A program made the translations under genes and the position numbers. Below are positions 37,889 to 46,273 of a stretch of 64,000 nucleotides of DNA, piece after piece. The first letter of the stretch is position 1, and every line of letters begins with the position of its first letter. The DNA is from Sedimentibacter sp. SX930 (lineage in GTDB: Bacteria; Bacillota; Bacilli; Lactobacillales; Aerococcaceae). Below the pieces are notes generated by a model. The model worked only from the letters and a program-made list of their open reading frames with translations. It had not been told where the DNA came from and searched no databases. The DNA lies in the NCBI GenBank assembly GCA_002155105.1, contig MUZD01000001.1, positions 248,001-312,000 on the forward strand, written 5' to 3'.

Positions 37889-39171
37889 CATATTGCAACA
37901 TTTTTCTTTTTAATTGGGATGATGTTATCATGTTGAAAGAAACAATTCTGGATAGTAAACATCTCTTTGAAAATATGTTCCAAAACATTTACAACAATAC
38001 TATTACCAGAAAGCTTTAGAAGCTTTGAGTGGCTGAGAAAACTTCTAGATTTTGATAATTCTAAATTATTCCCCATAAGTTTATCGAAATCACTTTCATC
38101 AAAACCCATTAGTAGGAAAGTTTCTCTAGGTGTTAGATTTCTGTAGGGAGCTTTAGTCTGTTCTAAGTCTAATTCGTGTAGAATTACGCCAGCATTTGGA
38201 TTTCTATCTTGTTTAGTTGTGATAGTTTTTGCGATTAATCCCTTTGTTCGTGAGCCTTCAGCTAAAATGCTGGAATCTTTATGAATTGTTTTTCGGGATT
38301 CAGTCCAGTTTGGTGTACTTGCAATCGCTTCTTTGAGATAAACTGGATTTGTATAATCTAAGCGAAGAAAAGGCTCTATGCTCGGTTCTTCAGTGATTTG
38401 ATGCAAACAACTGTTTTCAAGATATTCATTTATTTCGCTCCAATTATCATCAACTAGTATGCTTAACATATAAGTACGGATACGATTTTGTGGAACACCA
38501 AAGTTTTTTGCATTAAGATCTAAATTGGAATAACTCCTGTATCCCATTTCTTTCAACTCATGTTTCCATGTTTCAAAGTTATCAAGGTGTCTAGGACTTT
38601 TAATCGCTGTAACATTTTCCATTAGAAGAAATCGTGGTTTTTTTAACCCTTGTTCATGATACTCTTTTAATATACGTTCAATTTCCCAGAGCAAGCTAGA
38701 GCGATTGTTTGCATTGCGGTCTATACCTGAGAAATTATTGTGCCAATAACTTGATATCGATAGATCTTGGCAAGGAAAACTGTAAGTTAGTAAGTCTGCC
38801 TCAGGGAGATCGCACGCATGTACAGAAGATATGTCAACATAGTTGTTGTTATTATTAATAGCATGTAAAATTGCTTTTAACTTATCAATAGGCATGCGTT
38901 TAAGTGAATTTTTTGATAAGGGTTGCTTTCCATCAGAACTAAGATTGAATTCACTTAGCTTTTCCATAAGATCGTTTCTTGATAGGTGCGAATATTTACT
39001 CAAATCTTGTTCTCCATGATGTAGGATGTCATACGCATACATTGCGCCAATTTCCCACTCAACGGTGGCGACAACTTCATATTTAAAATCAGGATTGTTA
39101 TCATATATTCTTTGTAGCGCCTTCGCTTGTGCGCCAATTCCCGAAAAAGTTTCAATAACTCTAAAAGTCAT
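37888..39171 (-). CDS. DNA (cytosine-5)-methyltransferase
   Basis: The 427-residue enzyme transfers methyl from S-adenosylmethionine to cytosine C5. Motif I is ETFSGIGAQ (residues 7-15), the catalytic loop is SFPCQDLS with Cys134, motif VI is MENV (184-187), motif VIII is VPQNRIRTYML, and motif X is LSGNSIVVNV. It converges on the defence operon and diverges from vsr. ATG 39171 follows GGGGGT. It would protect host DNA, as in Dcm-type restriction systems. The recognition sequence cannot be read from the protein. Confidence 0.93.
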   Translation of the reverse strand: MTFRVIETFSGIGAQAKALQRIYDNNPDFKYEVVATVEWEIGAMYAYDILHHGEQDLSKYSHLSRNDLMEKLSEFNLSSDGKQPLSKNSLKRMPIDKLKAILHAINNNNNYVDISSVHACDLPEADLLTYSFPCQDLSISSYWHNNFSGIDRNANNRSSLLWEIERILKEYHEQGLKKPRFLLMENVTAIKSPRHLDNFETWKHELKEMGYRSYSNLDLNAKNFGVPQNRIRTYMLSILVDDNWSEINEYLENSCLHQITEEPSIEPFLRLDYTNPVYLKEAIASTPNWTESRKTIHKDSSILAEGSRTKGLIAKTITTKQDRNPNAGVILHELDLEQTKAPYRNLTPRETFLLMGFDESDFDKLMGNNLELSKSRSFLSHSKLLKLSGNSIVVNVLEHIFKEMFTIQNCFFQHDNIIPIKKKNVAI

Positions 39172-39264
39172 AGTATTACCCCCAATTATCTCAATAAGCA
39201 ACTTACCTTAAAATAAGTTAGAATTCAAGGGAAATCGAATGTTTGTTTGCTATATAAGTAATTT

Positions 39265-39270
39265 ATTATA
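39265..39270 (-). promoter_or_regulatory. Extended -10 element of the methyltransferase promoter
   Basis: On the minus strand TGG-TATAAT reads across 39273-39265, about 95 bp upstream of ATG 39171. No good -35 is visible. An AACTTA...TAAGTT inverted repeat (39200-39205, 39214-39219) lies between it and the gene and could be an operator. Confidence 0.45.
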
Positions 39271-39335
39271 CCATATCGAATTTAAAATGTAGCTTTATCA
39301 TGAATTTATTTTATGTAATTGAGAGGTGGGTTATT

Positions 39336-39770
39336 TTGTCCGAAACAAGAGGGTACAGATCACAAATGATGTCTAAGATTCACTCAACCGGAGGAAAAGC
39401 AGAATCTATTTTAGCTAAAGCGCTTTGGCACGAGGGTATTAGGTATTTTAGAAATTACACCAAAATAATTGGGAAACCAGACATAGCAATCACCAAATAT
39501 AAAATTGCCATTTTTGTTGATGGTGAATTTTGGCATGGATATGATTGGGAAAACCAAAAAAAGATAAGACTCCATCACAATCGAGAATATTGGATAGAAA
39601 AGATTGAAAAAAACATCGAAAGGGATAAGTATGTAGTGGAGCAGTTGGAAAAACAAGGATGGCTAGTAATTCGATTTTGGGAAAAACAAGAAGTTTTAAG
39701 CAATCTTCCACAATGTGTCTCTAAAGTGGAAAAAGCAATTGAAGAGAGAGCTGATAGAAGTAAAAATTAA
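39336..39770 (+). CDS. vsr: Very short patch repair endonuclease (Vsr)
   Basis: Vsr nicks T:G mismatches that arise when 5-methylcytosine deaminates, and therefore accompanies m5C methyltransferases. The 144-residue frame from TTG 39336 (behind AGAGGTGGG) starts MSETRGYRSQMMSKIHSTGG and keeps Glu23, Asp49 (GKPDIAI) and VDGEFWHG with His67, then the final WLVIRFWE. ATG 39300 would add 12 residues but has no ribosome binding site. It is divergent from the methyltransferase, 164 bp away. Confidence 0.92.
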   Translation: MSETRGYRSQMMSKIHSTGGKAESILAKALWHEGIRYFRNYTKIIGKPDIAITKYKIAIFVDGEFWHGYDWENQKKIRLHHNREYWIEKIEKNIERDKYVVEQLEKQGWLVIRFWEKQEVLSNLPQCVSKVEKAIEERADRSKN

Positions 39771-39851
39771 AGTTTAATTCAAACAGGGGTGCTTTCGCTT
39801 CTCTTTTATTTTTTGCTCGCACCCCAAAATGAATAAATTCCAAAATCGCTG

Positions 39852-39900
39852 TTGACATTCGGAATCGGTTCCATTATACTCTGTTTATGAAATCGATACC
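39852..39900 (+). promoter_or_regulatory. Promoter and operators of the LacI-family gene
   Basis: TTGACA (39852-39857) and TATACT (39875-39880) have 17-bp spacing. GGAATCGGTTCC (39861-39872) lies in the spacer, and GAAATCGATACC (39889-39900) lies just after the -10. Both resemble the perfect palindrome GGTATCGATACC before the GH13 gene, so the regulator likely represses itself. Confidence 0.7.
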
Positions 39901-39924
39901 ACAAACAGGAGAGGAGTGATTCGC

Positions 39925-40923
39925 ATGGCGACGATTAAGGATGTTGCGAAAAAGGCAGGGCTGTCCGTTTCGACAGTATCCCGGTATCTGAACGACCATC
40001 CTTATATTTCGGATGATAAGAAGAAACGCATCAAAGACGCGATGGATGAATTGAACTATTCGCCCAGCTTGGTGGCGACGCAATTGCGCTCGAAAAAAGG
40101 CACCATGATTGGGATCTTGGTTTCGCGCATAACGAATCCGTTTTTCTCCTATCTGGTGGATTCGATCGAGAAGAACAGCAAGCTTTTGGGCTACAATGTG
40201 TTGGTCATGCAGACCTACGACGATCCGGCGGCTGAACTGAAGATGCTGGAAATGCTGAAGCAGCAGGTGATCACTGGTTTGATCATGTGCTCAGTCGAAG
40301 GGAATCCCGACGTGATCGAAACGTACCAGCAATACGGACCCATCGTCTTCTGCAACGAAAGGATCCCAGGTTCGACGATTCCGCAAGTCTATACGGATCA
40401 GGAACAGGCGACTTTTGAAGCCACAAACTACCTGATCGGGAAAGGCTACAAAAAAATCGCCTATTGTACGGGCGGCAGCCTGACAAAGGGCGGCCACGGA
40501 AATGCCCGGACAGCGGGATTCGAGAGGGCGCTCTTGGAAAGCCGACTTTCGATGAAGAAAGATTGGATCTTCAAGGAGGTCCACACCATCGCGGATGGCC
40601 ATCATATTGCCGAGAACATTTTGAGCTTGCCGGCAAGCAACCGCCCGGACGCGATCTTTACAGGCAGCGATGAAGTGGCAAGCGGCATTTTGCAGAAGTT
40701 CTTGGAGGCAGGGAAGAAAGTGCCCGAAGATTTGGCGATCATGGGCTTCGACAATCAACCGTTCACGGCGATGCTTGCGGTCAAGTTGACGACGATCGCG
40801 CAACCGGTCGATGCATTGGGAAGAGAAGCCACGAAAGTGTTGGTAGCGCAGATCGAAGAGACTGCTTATCAGATAGATACAACAGATTTGAAATTAGAAT
40901 TGATCGAAAGGGAATCCGCTTAG
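39925..40923 (+). CDS. LacI/GalR family transcriptional regulator
   Basis: The 332-residue repressor has an N-terminal HTH (ATIKDVAKKAGLSVSTVSRYLN) with hinge SPSLVATQLRSKK, then a periplasmic-binding-protein-like sugar domain (IGILVSRITNPFFSYLV, GSDEVASGILQ, IMGFDNQPFTAM). ATG 39925 follows GGAGAGGAG. Operators in its own promoter and before the next gene indicate local control of GH13-PTS genes. The inducer is probably a phosphorylated glucoside. Confidence 0.93.
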   Translation: MATIKDVAKKAGLSVSTVSRYLNDHPYISDDKKKRIKDAMDELNYSPSLVATQLRSKKGTMIGILVSRITNPFFSYLVDSIEKNSKLLGYNVLVMQTYDDPAAELKMLEMLKQQVITGLIMCSVEGNPDVIETYQQYGPIVFCNERIPGSTIPQVYTDQEQATFEATNYLIGKGYKKIAYCTGGSLTKGGHGNARTAGFERALLESRLSMKKDWIFKEVHTIADGHHIAENILSLPASNRPDAIFTGSDEVASGILQKFLEAGKKVPEDLAIMGFDNQPFTAMLAVKLTTIAQPVDALGREATKVLVAQIEETAYQIDTTDLKLELIERESA

Positions 40924-40948
40924 GCGGGTTCTCAAAAAACAGAAATGT

Positions 40949-40960
40949 GGTATCGATACC
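40949..40960 (+). promoter_or_regulatory. Perfect palindromic operator upstream of the GH13 gene
   Basis: GGTATCGATACC is a perfect 12-bp palindrome located 18 bp before the start codon. It shares its ATCGATACCACAAAC context with the site upstream of the LacI-family gene. No separate promoter is obvious in the 55-bp gap. Confidence 0.7.
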
Positions 40961-40978
40961 ACAAACGGAGGAGTCAGC

Positions 40979-42703
40979 ATGAAAAACGCAATCAGGGAAA
41001 GAAAGGACAGTGAACGCATGGAACAAAAGCAGTGGTGGAAAGAGGATGTCGTCTATCAGGTTTACCCGAAGAGTTTTTACGACAGCGACAACGACGGCAG
41101 TGGCGACATCAAAGGAATCACGCAGAAATTGCCTTATCTGGAGGAACTGGGGATCACGATGCTGTGGATCTGTCCGATCTTCACTTCGCCGATGGTAGAC
41201 AATGGCTATGACATTTCCGATTACCAAGGGATCCAGCCCGAGTTCGGTTCGATGGGTGATTTTGAGGAATTGCTGGATGAAGCCAAGAAGCGGAACATCA
41301 GCATCATCCTGGATTTGGTGGTGAACCATACTTCTGATGAACATGATTGGTTCAAACAGGCATTGCGCGATCCGGAAAGCAAATACCGGGATTATTATAT
41401 CTTCAAAGAAGGCAAAGACGGAAACCCGCCTAACAACTGGCGATCCATTTTCGGCGGCAGTGTTTGGGAGAAAGTGCCGGGCGAAGAAAACCTGTATTAC
41501 TTCCATACATTCGACAGAAGACAGCCGGACCTGAACTGGGAAAACCCAGCATTGCGTGAGGAAATCTACGCGATGATCAATTGGTGGCTGGAGAAAGGCA
41601 TCGCCGGTTTCCGCATCGACTCCATCACCTTCATCAAAAAGGATCAGGATTACAGCGATGTACCGGCCGATGGCGCCGATGGATTGGCCAGCGTGAAGCA
41701 CAAGGGCAGGAACCGGCCGGGAATCGCCGACTTCTTGGCGGAACTGAACAAAAAAACATTCAACAATTATCCATGCGTTTCTGTTGGCGAAGCGCCCGGT
41801 GTGACTTATGATGAATTTGACCAATACATCGGTGAAGGCGGCTATTTCAACATGATCTTCGATTTCCACTATGCGGATATCGATGTGGAGAACGGCAGCG
41901 AATGGTTCCGCAAAACCGACTGGCAGCCGAAGGAACTGAAGGAACTGATTTTCGAAAGCCAAAAAGCTATCCAAAAATCGGGCTGGGGAGCGAACTTCCT
42001 GGAAAACCACGACCAGCCGCGGTCCATTTCCAAATATATCAAGGAAGAAGCTTATCAGAATGAAATCGGCGCGAAAGCCTTGGGAACGCTCTTCTTCTTT
42101 TTGCGGGGGACGCCATACATCTATCAAGGGCAGGAAATCGGGATGAAGAATTTCAAACGGGATACAATCGCTGACTTCAATGATGTGTCCAGCCTGGATA
42201 ACTATCCGCGCGCGATGCTGGAGGGCTTCACTGCGGAAGAATCGCTCGCCTTTGTGAACCAGCGCTCCCGCGACAACGGGCGCACGCCTTTCCAATGGGA
42301 CGCCACGAAAAATGCCGGATTCAATGAGGGAGCGGAACCTTGGCTCAAACTGGTGGGCGATCACGAAGAAGTGAACGCTGCGGACCAAGTGAACGATCCT
42401 GATTCCATCTTCAGCTTCTATAAAAAGATGATCCAGCTCAGGAATCATTCAACGCACAAGGATACGCTGATTTATGGAGAATTCAGGCCGATGGATACGC
42501 CGGATGCGGTGATTGGCTACGAGCGCGTCGGAGATGAGCTCATCCAGATTTTAGTGAACATGAGCAATAAAGAAACCGCAATTGAGAAGGTTTCCGGAGA
42601 AATCTTATTGAACAATTATGCAACCATTGAACAATCCGGAACGCAATCGATTTTAAAACCATACCAAGCCATCGTAATCAGAAAGGATGAAGAAAATGTC
42701 TAA
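40979..42703 (+). CDS. GH13 alpha-glucosidase (oligo-1,6-glucosidase / phospho-glucoside hydrolase type)
   Basis: The 574-residue TIM-barrel hydrolase has the catalytic set of GH13: nucleophile Asp in GFRIDSI (near residue 214), acid Glu in VGEAPG (near 271) and the third Asp in ENHDQPR (near 345). It lacks a signal peptide and sits before a PTS EII gene, so the substrate may be a disaccharide imported as a phosphate (trehalose-6-P or a sucrose isomer). MalL-type activity on free isomaltosides is equally possible. ATG 40979 is six bases behind GGAGG; ATG 41018 is an alternative closer to family N-termini. Confidence 0.87.
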   Translation: MKNAIRERKDSERMEQKQWWKEDVVYQVYPKSFYDSDNDGSGDIKGITQKLPYLEELGITMLWICPIFTSPMVDNGYDISDYQGIQPEFGSMGDFEELLDEAKKRNISIILDLVVNHTSDEHDWFKQALRDPESKYRDYYIFKEGKDGNPPNNWRSIFGGSVWEKVPGEENLYYFHTFDRRQPDLNWENPALREEIYAMINWWLEKGIAGFRIDSITFIKKDQDYSDVPADGADGLASVKHKGRNRPGIADFLAELNKKTFNNYPCVSVGEAPGVTYDEFDQYIGEGGYFNMIFDFHYADIDVENGSEWFRKTDWQPKELKELIFESQKAIQKSGWGANFLENHDQPRSISKYIKEEAYQNEIGAKALGTLFFFLRGTPYIYQGQEIGMKNFKRDTIADFNDVSSLDNYPRAMLEGFTAEESLAFVNQRSRDNGRTPFQWDATKNAGFNEGAEPWLKLVGDHEEVNAADQVNDPDSIFSFYKKMIQLRNHSTHKDTLIYGEFRPMDTPDAVIGYERVGDELIQILVNMSNKETAIEKVSGEILLNNYATIEQSGTQSILKPYQAIVIRKDEENV

Positions 42704-44117
42704 ATTGCCGAATTACCAGGAGATTGCCAAAAAAATAGTAGCGATAGTGGGGGACGATAATATCGTCTCCGCTACCCACTGCGCGACGCGTTTGCGTCTG
42801 CAGGTGAAAGACCGCAAAGCGATCGACGACGATCAGGTGGAGGAAGTGGCAGAAGTCAAAGGTGTTTTCTATAACGCCGGCCAATACCAGATCATCCTCG
42901 GATCCGGCATAGTCAACAAAGTGTACGCCGAATTGCAAGCGCTGTATTCCTTCAATGAAGCTTCCAAAGACGAGATCGCGAGGGATGAATCATCGGCATT
43001 GCAGCGGGGAGTGCGCAACATCGCGGATATTTTTGTCCCGATCATCCCGATCCTTGGCGCAACCGGATTGTTTTTGGGACTGAAGGGCGTGCTGTTCAAT
43101 GAAACCGTACTGGGTGCGATGGGGCTTACGCCTGATGCCATCCCAACTTGGCTGAGCGCCAGCGTGACCGTTTTGACGGATACAGCTTTCGGTTTCCTGA
43201 CCGCCTTCATCTGCTGGTCGGCGTTCAAAAAAATCGGCGGTTTGCCGATCATCGGCTTCCTGATCGGATTGATGCTCGTATCGCCGGCCCTGCCGAATGC
43301 CTACGCGGTAGCGGGCGGGACGGCTGAACCAATCATGGCTTTCGGAATCATTCCGTTGGTAGGTTACCAAGGATCGATATTGACAGCTTTGATCACCGGA
43401 ATTATCGGTGCCAATCTGGAGAAGAAGCTGCGGAAGGTGATGCCGAACGCGATGGACCTTATCTTCACGCCCTTTGTGGTCATCCTGGTTTCCGTATTCA
43501 TCGCGTTGTTTGTGCTCGGACCCTTGGTGCACGGCTTTGAGGCCCAAGCTGTCAAATTGATCGAGATGTTCCTGCATCTGCCTTTTGGTATCGGCGGTCT
43601 GATCATCGGCTTCATCTATCCGATTGCGGTCATGACCGGGATGCACCACATGTTCATCATGATCGAAACGTCGCTGATCGCTACAACCGGATTCAATCCG
43701 CTGATCACGGTTTGTGCGATGTACGGATTTGCGAACGCAGCCGTGTGTCTGGCGATTGCGTTGCGCACCAACAGCGCTGCGGTCAAAACAGCCGGCATTT
43801 CCGCGACCGTCACCCAAATGTTGGGCATCAGCGAACCGGCGCTGTTCGGGGTCGTGATGCGCACCGGCATGAAGGCGATCGGCGTGATGTTGGCGAGTTC
43901 CGCTCTGGGAGGCATGGCCCTGTCGCTGTTGGGAATCCAGGCGAACAGTTACGGATTGGCGGTATTGTTGTCACCGCTGATGTATATCTACGATCCGTAC
44001 CAATTGACGATGTATGTGGTGATCGGCATCGCTACCTTCATCCTGGCGTTTGTTTTGACGAACGTACTGGTGATGGGGAATGAAACAATTGTGACGAAGG
44101 TCAAAATTCAGCATTAA
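42696..44117 (+). CDS. PTS transporter subunit EIIBC (glucose/sucrose/trehalose superfamily)
   Basis: The 473-residue membrane protein starts with an EIIB domain (phosphocysteine Cys29 in ATHCATRLRL) and continues as a multi-pass EIIC domain with LTDTAFGFLTAF, GMHHMFIMIE and LGISEPALFG. No EIIA domain is attached, so phosphate must come from a EIIA encoded elsewhere. It overlaps the GH13 stop by eight bases; ATG 42696 follows AAAGGATGAAG. Together with GH13 it forms a sugar uptake and cleavage operon under the LacI-family protein. Confidence 0.92.
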   Translation: MSKLPNYQEIAKKIVAIVGDDNIVSATHCATRLRLQVKDRKAIDDDQVEEVAEVKGVFYNAGQYQIILGSGIVNKVYAELQALYSFNEASKDEIARDESSALQRGVRNIADIFVPIIPILGATGLFLGLKGVLFNETVLGAMGLTPDAIPTWLSASVTVLTDTAFGFLTAFICWSAFKKIGGLPIIGFLIGLMLVSPALPNAYAVAGGTAEPIMAFGIIPLVGYQGSILTALITGIIGANLEKKLRKVMPNAMDLIFTPFVVILVSVFIALFVLGPLVHGFEAQAVKLIEMFLHLPFGIGGLIIGFIYPIAVMTGMHHMFIMIETSLIATTGFNPLITVCAMYGFANAAVCLAIALRTNSAAVKTAGISATVTQMLGISEPALFGVVMRTGMKAIGVMLASSALGGMALSLLGIQANSYGLAVLLSPLMYIYDPYQLTMYVVIGIATFILAFVLTNVLVMGNETIVTKVKIQH

Positions 44118-44122
44118 TTTTC

Positions 44123-44165
44123 AGACCGACTATCCATGTTAACATGCGGATAGTCGGTCTTTTTG
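44123..44165 (+). terminator. Terminator after the PTS gene
   Basis: AGACCGACTATCC (44123-44135) pairs perfectly with GGATAGTCGGTCT (44148-44160), with a smaller inner ATGTTAACAT palindrome, then TTTTT. Confidence 0.9.
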
Positions 44166-44301
44166 GTATCGTTTTCATCATTGGCAGAACAAGAACATGA
44201 CAGATATCGTGAAAAACGTTCACAAATTGTTAATAATAAATCCGTTGTATGCACAAAAAATGCGTGGTATATTTTGTGTGTAAATGTTACGTCGTTTCAT
44301 T

Positions 44302-44315
44302 TGAAAACGTTTATC
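44302..44315 (+). promoter_or_regulatory. Candidate cre site upstream of the GPH symporter gene
   Basis: TGAAAACGTTTATC matches the left half and the CG core of the CcpA consensus but departs at its last two positions. A GTGAA-AAACG-TTCAC palindrome lies upstream at 44209-44223. The leader 44166-44416 holds no gene I can support. Confidence 0.4.
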
Positions 44316-44416
44316 GTTTTTTAATCGCAACCGAGTATCGCATAGTGATATTGTTACAATCCATTTTATCAACTGGTTCGGCGTCGATTTATCAATATAA
44401 GAAAAGGGGTCATGAA

Positions 44417-45868
44417 ATGCAACACGCAAGCGCAAATAAAGTACAAAATGTAACCGATGACAAAAAAAATGTAAGGGAATTCGGTCTGATCGATAAATTA
44501 GCCTATATGGCGGGAGACATCGCAAATGACTTGTTCTTCATTTTTTCAAGTTCTTTCTTGATGTTGTTCTATACAAAAGTATTGGGAATCAGCGGAGCCG
44601 TTGTAGGTACGTTGTTCTTGTCGGCACGGGTTGTTGATGCTTTTACGGATATGGGTATGGGACGTCTTGTTGATACGCTGAAGCCTTCTAAGGACGGCCG
44701 CTTCCGCGTTTGGATCAAACGCGTTGCGCCATTCGCTGTTATCGCAGGTTTCCTGATGTTCTTGTCAGTCGTTCAAAACTGGTCCATGACTGCAAAAATC
44801 GTCTACATCTTCGTGACTTATCTGTTCTGGGGCAGCATCTGCTACACAGCGATCAACATCCCTTATGGATCGATGGCATCAGTCATCAGCGAGAAACCTG
44901 AAGACCGTGCTTCCCTTTCTGTTTTCCGCAGCATGGGAGCCAGCCTTGCCAGCATCTTCATTTCCTTCTTTGTTCCGTTGTTCGTCTACACAACCGACGC
45001 AAACGGCGCACAAATCGTTATTCCGGAACGCTTCACGCTCTTGGCCGGTGTTTTTGCTGTTCTTGCTTTCGCACTGTATCAATTCTGTTATCACTTCACA
45101 ATCGAACGTGTTCAGATTCCGCAAAAACCAGAAACTGAAAAACAATCTTTCGGTAAAGAAATGGCCGTTCTGGTCAAAGGCTTATCAACAAACCGCGCAC
45201 TTGGCGGCATCATCGCAGCTGCAATCTTCCTGTTGTTGTCCATGCTGTTGGTGAACACAATGAATGCTTATCTGTACGCCGATTATTTCAAGAGCTCCAA
45301 GACATTGGCTGTAGCCGGTATCCTAGGAACTGTCGGAACATTGATGCTTGCGCCTTTCGCAAATAAAATCGCTTCCCGTTTCGGTAAAAAAGAATCAGCG
45401 ACTGTAGCGTTGTTCTTCTCGGCAGCTGTATACGGAGTCCTGTACTTCCTACATACAGACAATGTCATGTTATTCTTACCGATGGCGTTTCTTGCAAGTC
45501 TGGGAATGAACTACTTCAACGTAGTCATCTGGGCTTTCATCACGGACATCATCGACTACCAAGAAGTCAAAACCGGAAGTGCGGATAGTGGTACAGTATA
45601 CGCCGTCTACTCTTTCTCAAGAAAACTTGGCCAAGCATTGGCTGGCGGTTTGGGCGGATTCGCTCTGGCTGCTATCGGTTATGCATCAGCTGCGGCAACA
45701 CAAGAAGCTTCTGTTCTTGACAGCATCTACGATGTGGCTACGCTCGTGCCTGCGATCGGGTACACAGGCGTTGCGCTATGTCTATGGTTCATCTATCCGT
45801 TGACTAAAGAAAAAGTAGCTGAAAACGTGGCAATCTTGGCAGAACGCCGTAAACAAGCAGCAAAATAA
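44417..45868 (+). CDS. GPH family sugar:cation symporter (MFS-like)
   Basis: The 483-residue membrane protein has 12 probable hydrophobic segments and the glycoside-pentoside-hexuronide family pattern: KLAYMAGDIANDLFF near the N-terminus, then DMGMGRLVD and the central cytosolic loop. It takes up a glycoside with Na+ or H+. ATG 44417 sits six bases behind AAAAGGGG; the longer reading from 44249 covers the promoter region. Genes for a GDPD-like protein and a PHP hydrolase follow, but a terminator intervenes. Confidence 0.9.
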   Translation: MQHASANKVQNVTDDKKNVREFGLIDKLAYMAGDIANDLFFIFSSSFLMLFYTKVLGISGAVVGTLFLSARVVDAFTDMGMGRLVDTLKPSKDGRFRVWIKRVAPFAVIAGFLMFLSVVQNWSMTAKIVYIFVTYLFWGSICYTAINIPYGSMASVISEKPEDRASLSVFRSMGASLASIFISFFVPLFVYTTDANGAQIVIPERFTLLAGVFAVLAFALYQFCYHFTIERVQIPQKPETEKQSFGKEMAVLVKGLSTNRALGGIIAAAIFLLLSMLLVNTMNAYLYADYFKSSKTLAVAGILGTVGTLMLAPFANKIASRFGKKESATVALFFSAAVYGVLYFLHTDNVMLFLPMAFLASLGMNYFNVVIWAFITDIIDYQEVKTGSADSGTVYAVYSFSRKLGQALAGGLGGFALAAIGYASAAATQEASVLDSIYDVATLVPAIGYTGVALCLWFIYPLTKEKVAENVAILAERRKQAAK

Positions 45869-45885
45869 TATGAAGTAAGCTCGTT

Positions 45886-45927
45886 AAAGGGGCGCCATCC
45901 TGTTGATCAGGGTGGCGCCCCTTTTTG
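45886..45927 (+). terminator. Terminator after the GPH symporter gene
   Basis: AAAGGGGCGCCATCCTG and CAGGGTGGCGCCCC form a long stem from 45886 to 45921, followed by TTTTTG. Confidence 0.9.
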
Positions 45928-45950
45928 TGTGCTGATCTTTTTTGAGTGTC

Positions 45951-46095
45951 TAAACCTCAGCTCCGGCCAAGAGAACCTTCACCGGAGAATATGACCCTAT
46001 TTCATCCCCAGCTTCGGCGAACAGCGGCTAACAGGTGCTGAGGCCCCTGCTCATTTCCGCTTCTCCGGCTAGACAGCCTTGGCCGGAGAAGGCGA
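45951..46095. repeat. GC-rich CTCCGG hairpin repeats, locus B
   Basis: Units include AGCTCCGGCCAAG with CACCGGAGAA, AGCTTCGGCGAAC, and a clear hairpin TTCTCCGGC...GCCGGAGAA at about 46061-46090. The array is related to those at 18963 and 61562. A spurious open frame beginning at 46079 starts inside it. The rest of the gap to 46273 shows no clear promoter. Confidence 0.6.
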
Positions 46096-46273
46096 CCACT
46101 GTGACTACCGCAGCCCAATCGATTTGATGGTACTAAATTCACATTCGAACAAAAAATACTTCGTTTACAAAGATGCTACAAATTTCGTGTATATTTTATT
46201 GTATTTTGACGGGATATTTACAATGCCTTGCTATAGTGAATTAATAAGCAAAATGAAGGGGGCGTCATCAGAA

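Noticed and set aside
40781-42448. A 555-residue open frame antisense to the GH13 gene
   Set aside because: Composition (Phe/Val/Ile/Arg-rich, no domain) and the absence of a start site indicate a mirror of the GH13 codons.
44249-44416. N-terminal extension of the GPH symporter (56 residues)
   Set aside because: It crosses the promoter and cre-like region. ATG 44417 has a strong site and gives the family length.
46079-46222. N-terminal extension of the GDPD-like gene from ATG 46079
   Set aside because: It would begin inside repeat locus B, has no ribosome binding site, and adds 65 residues absent from the family layout.
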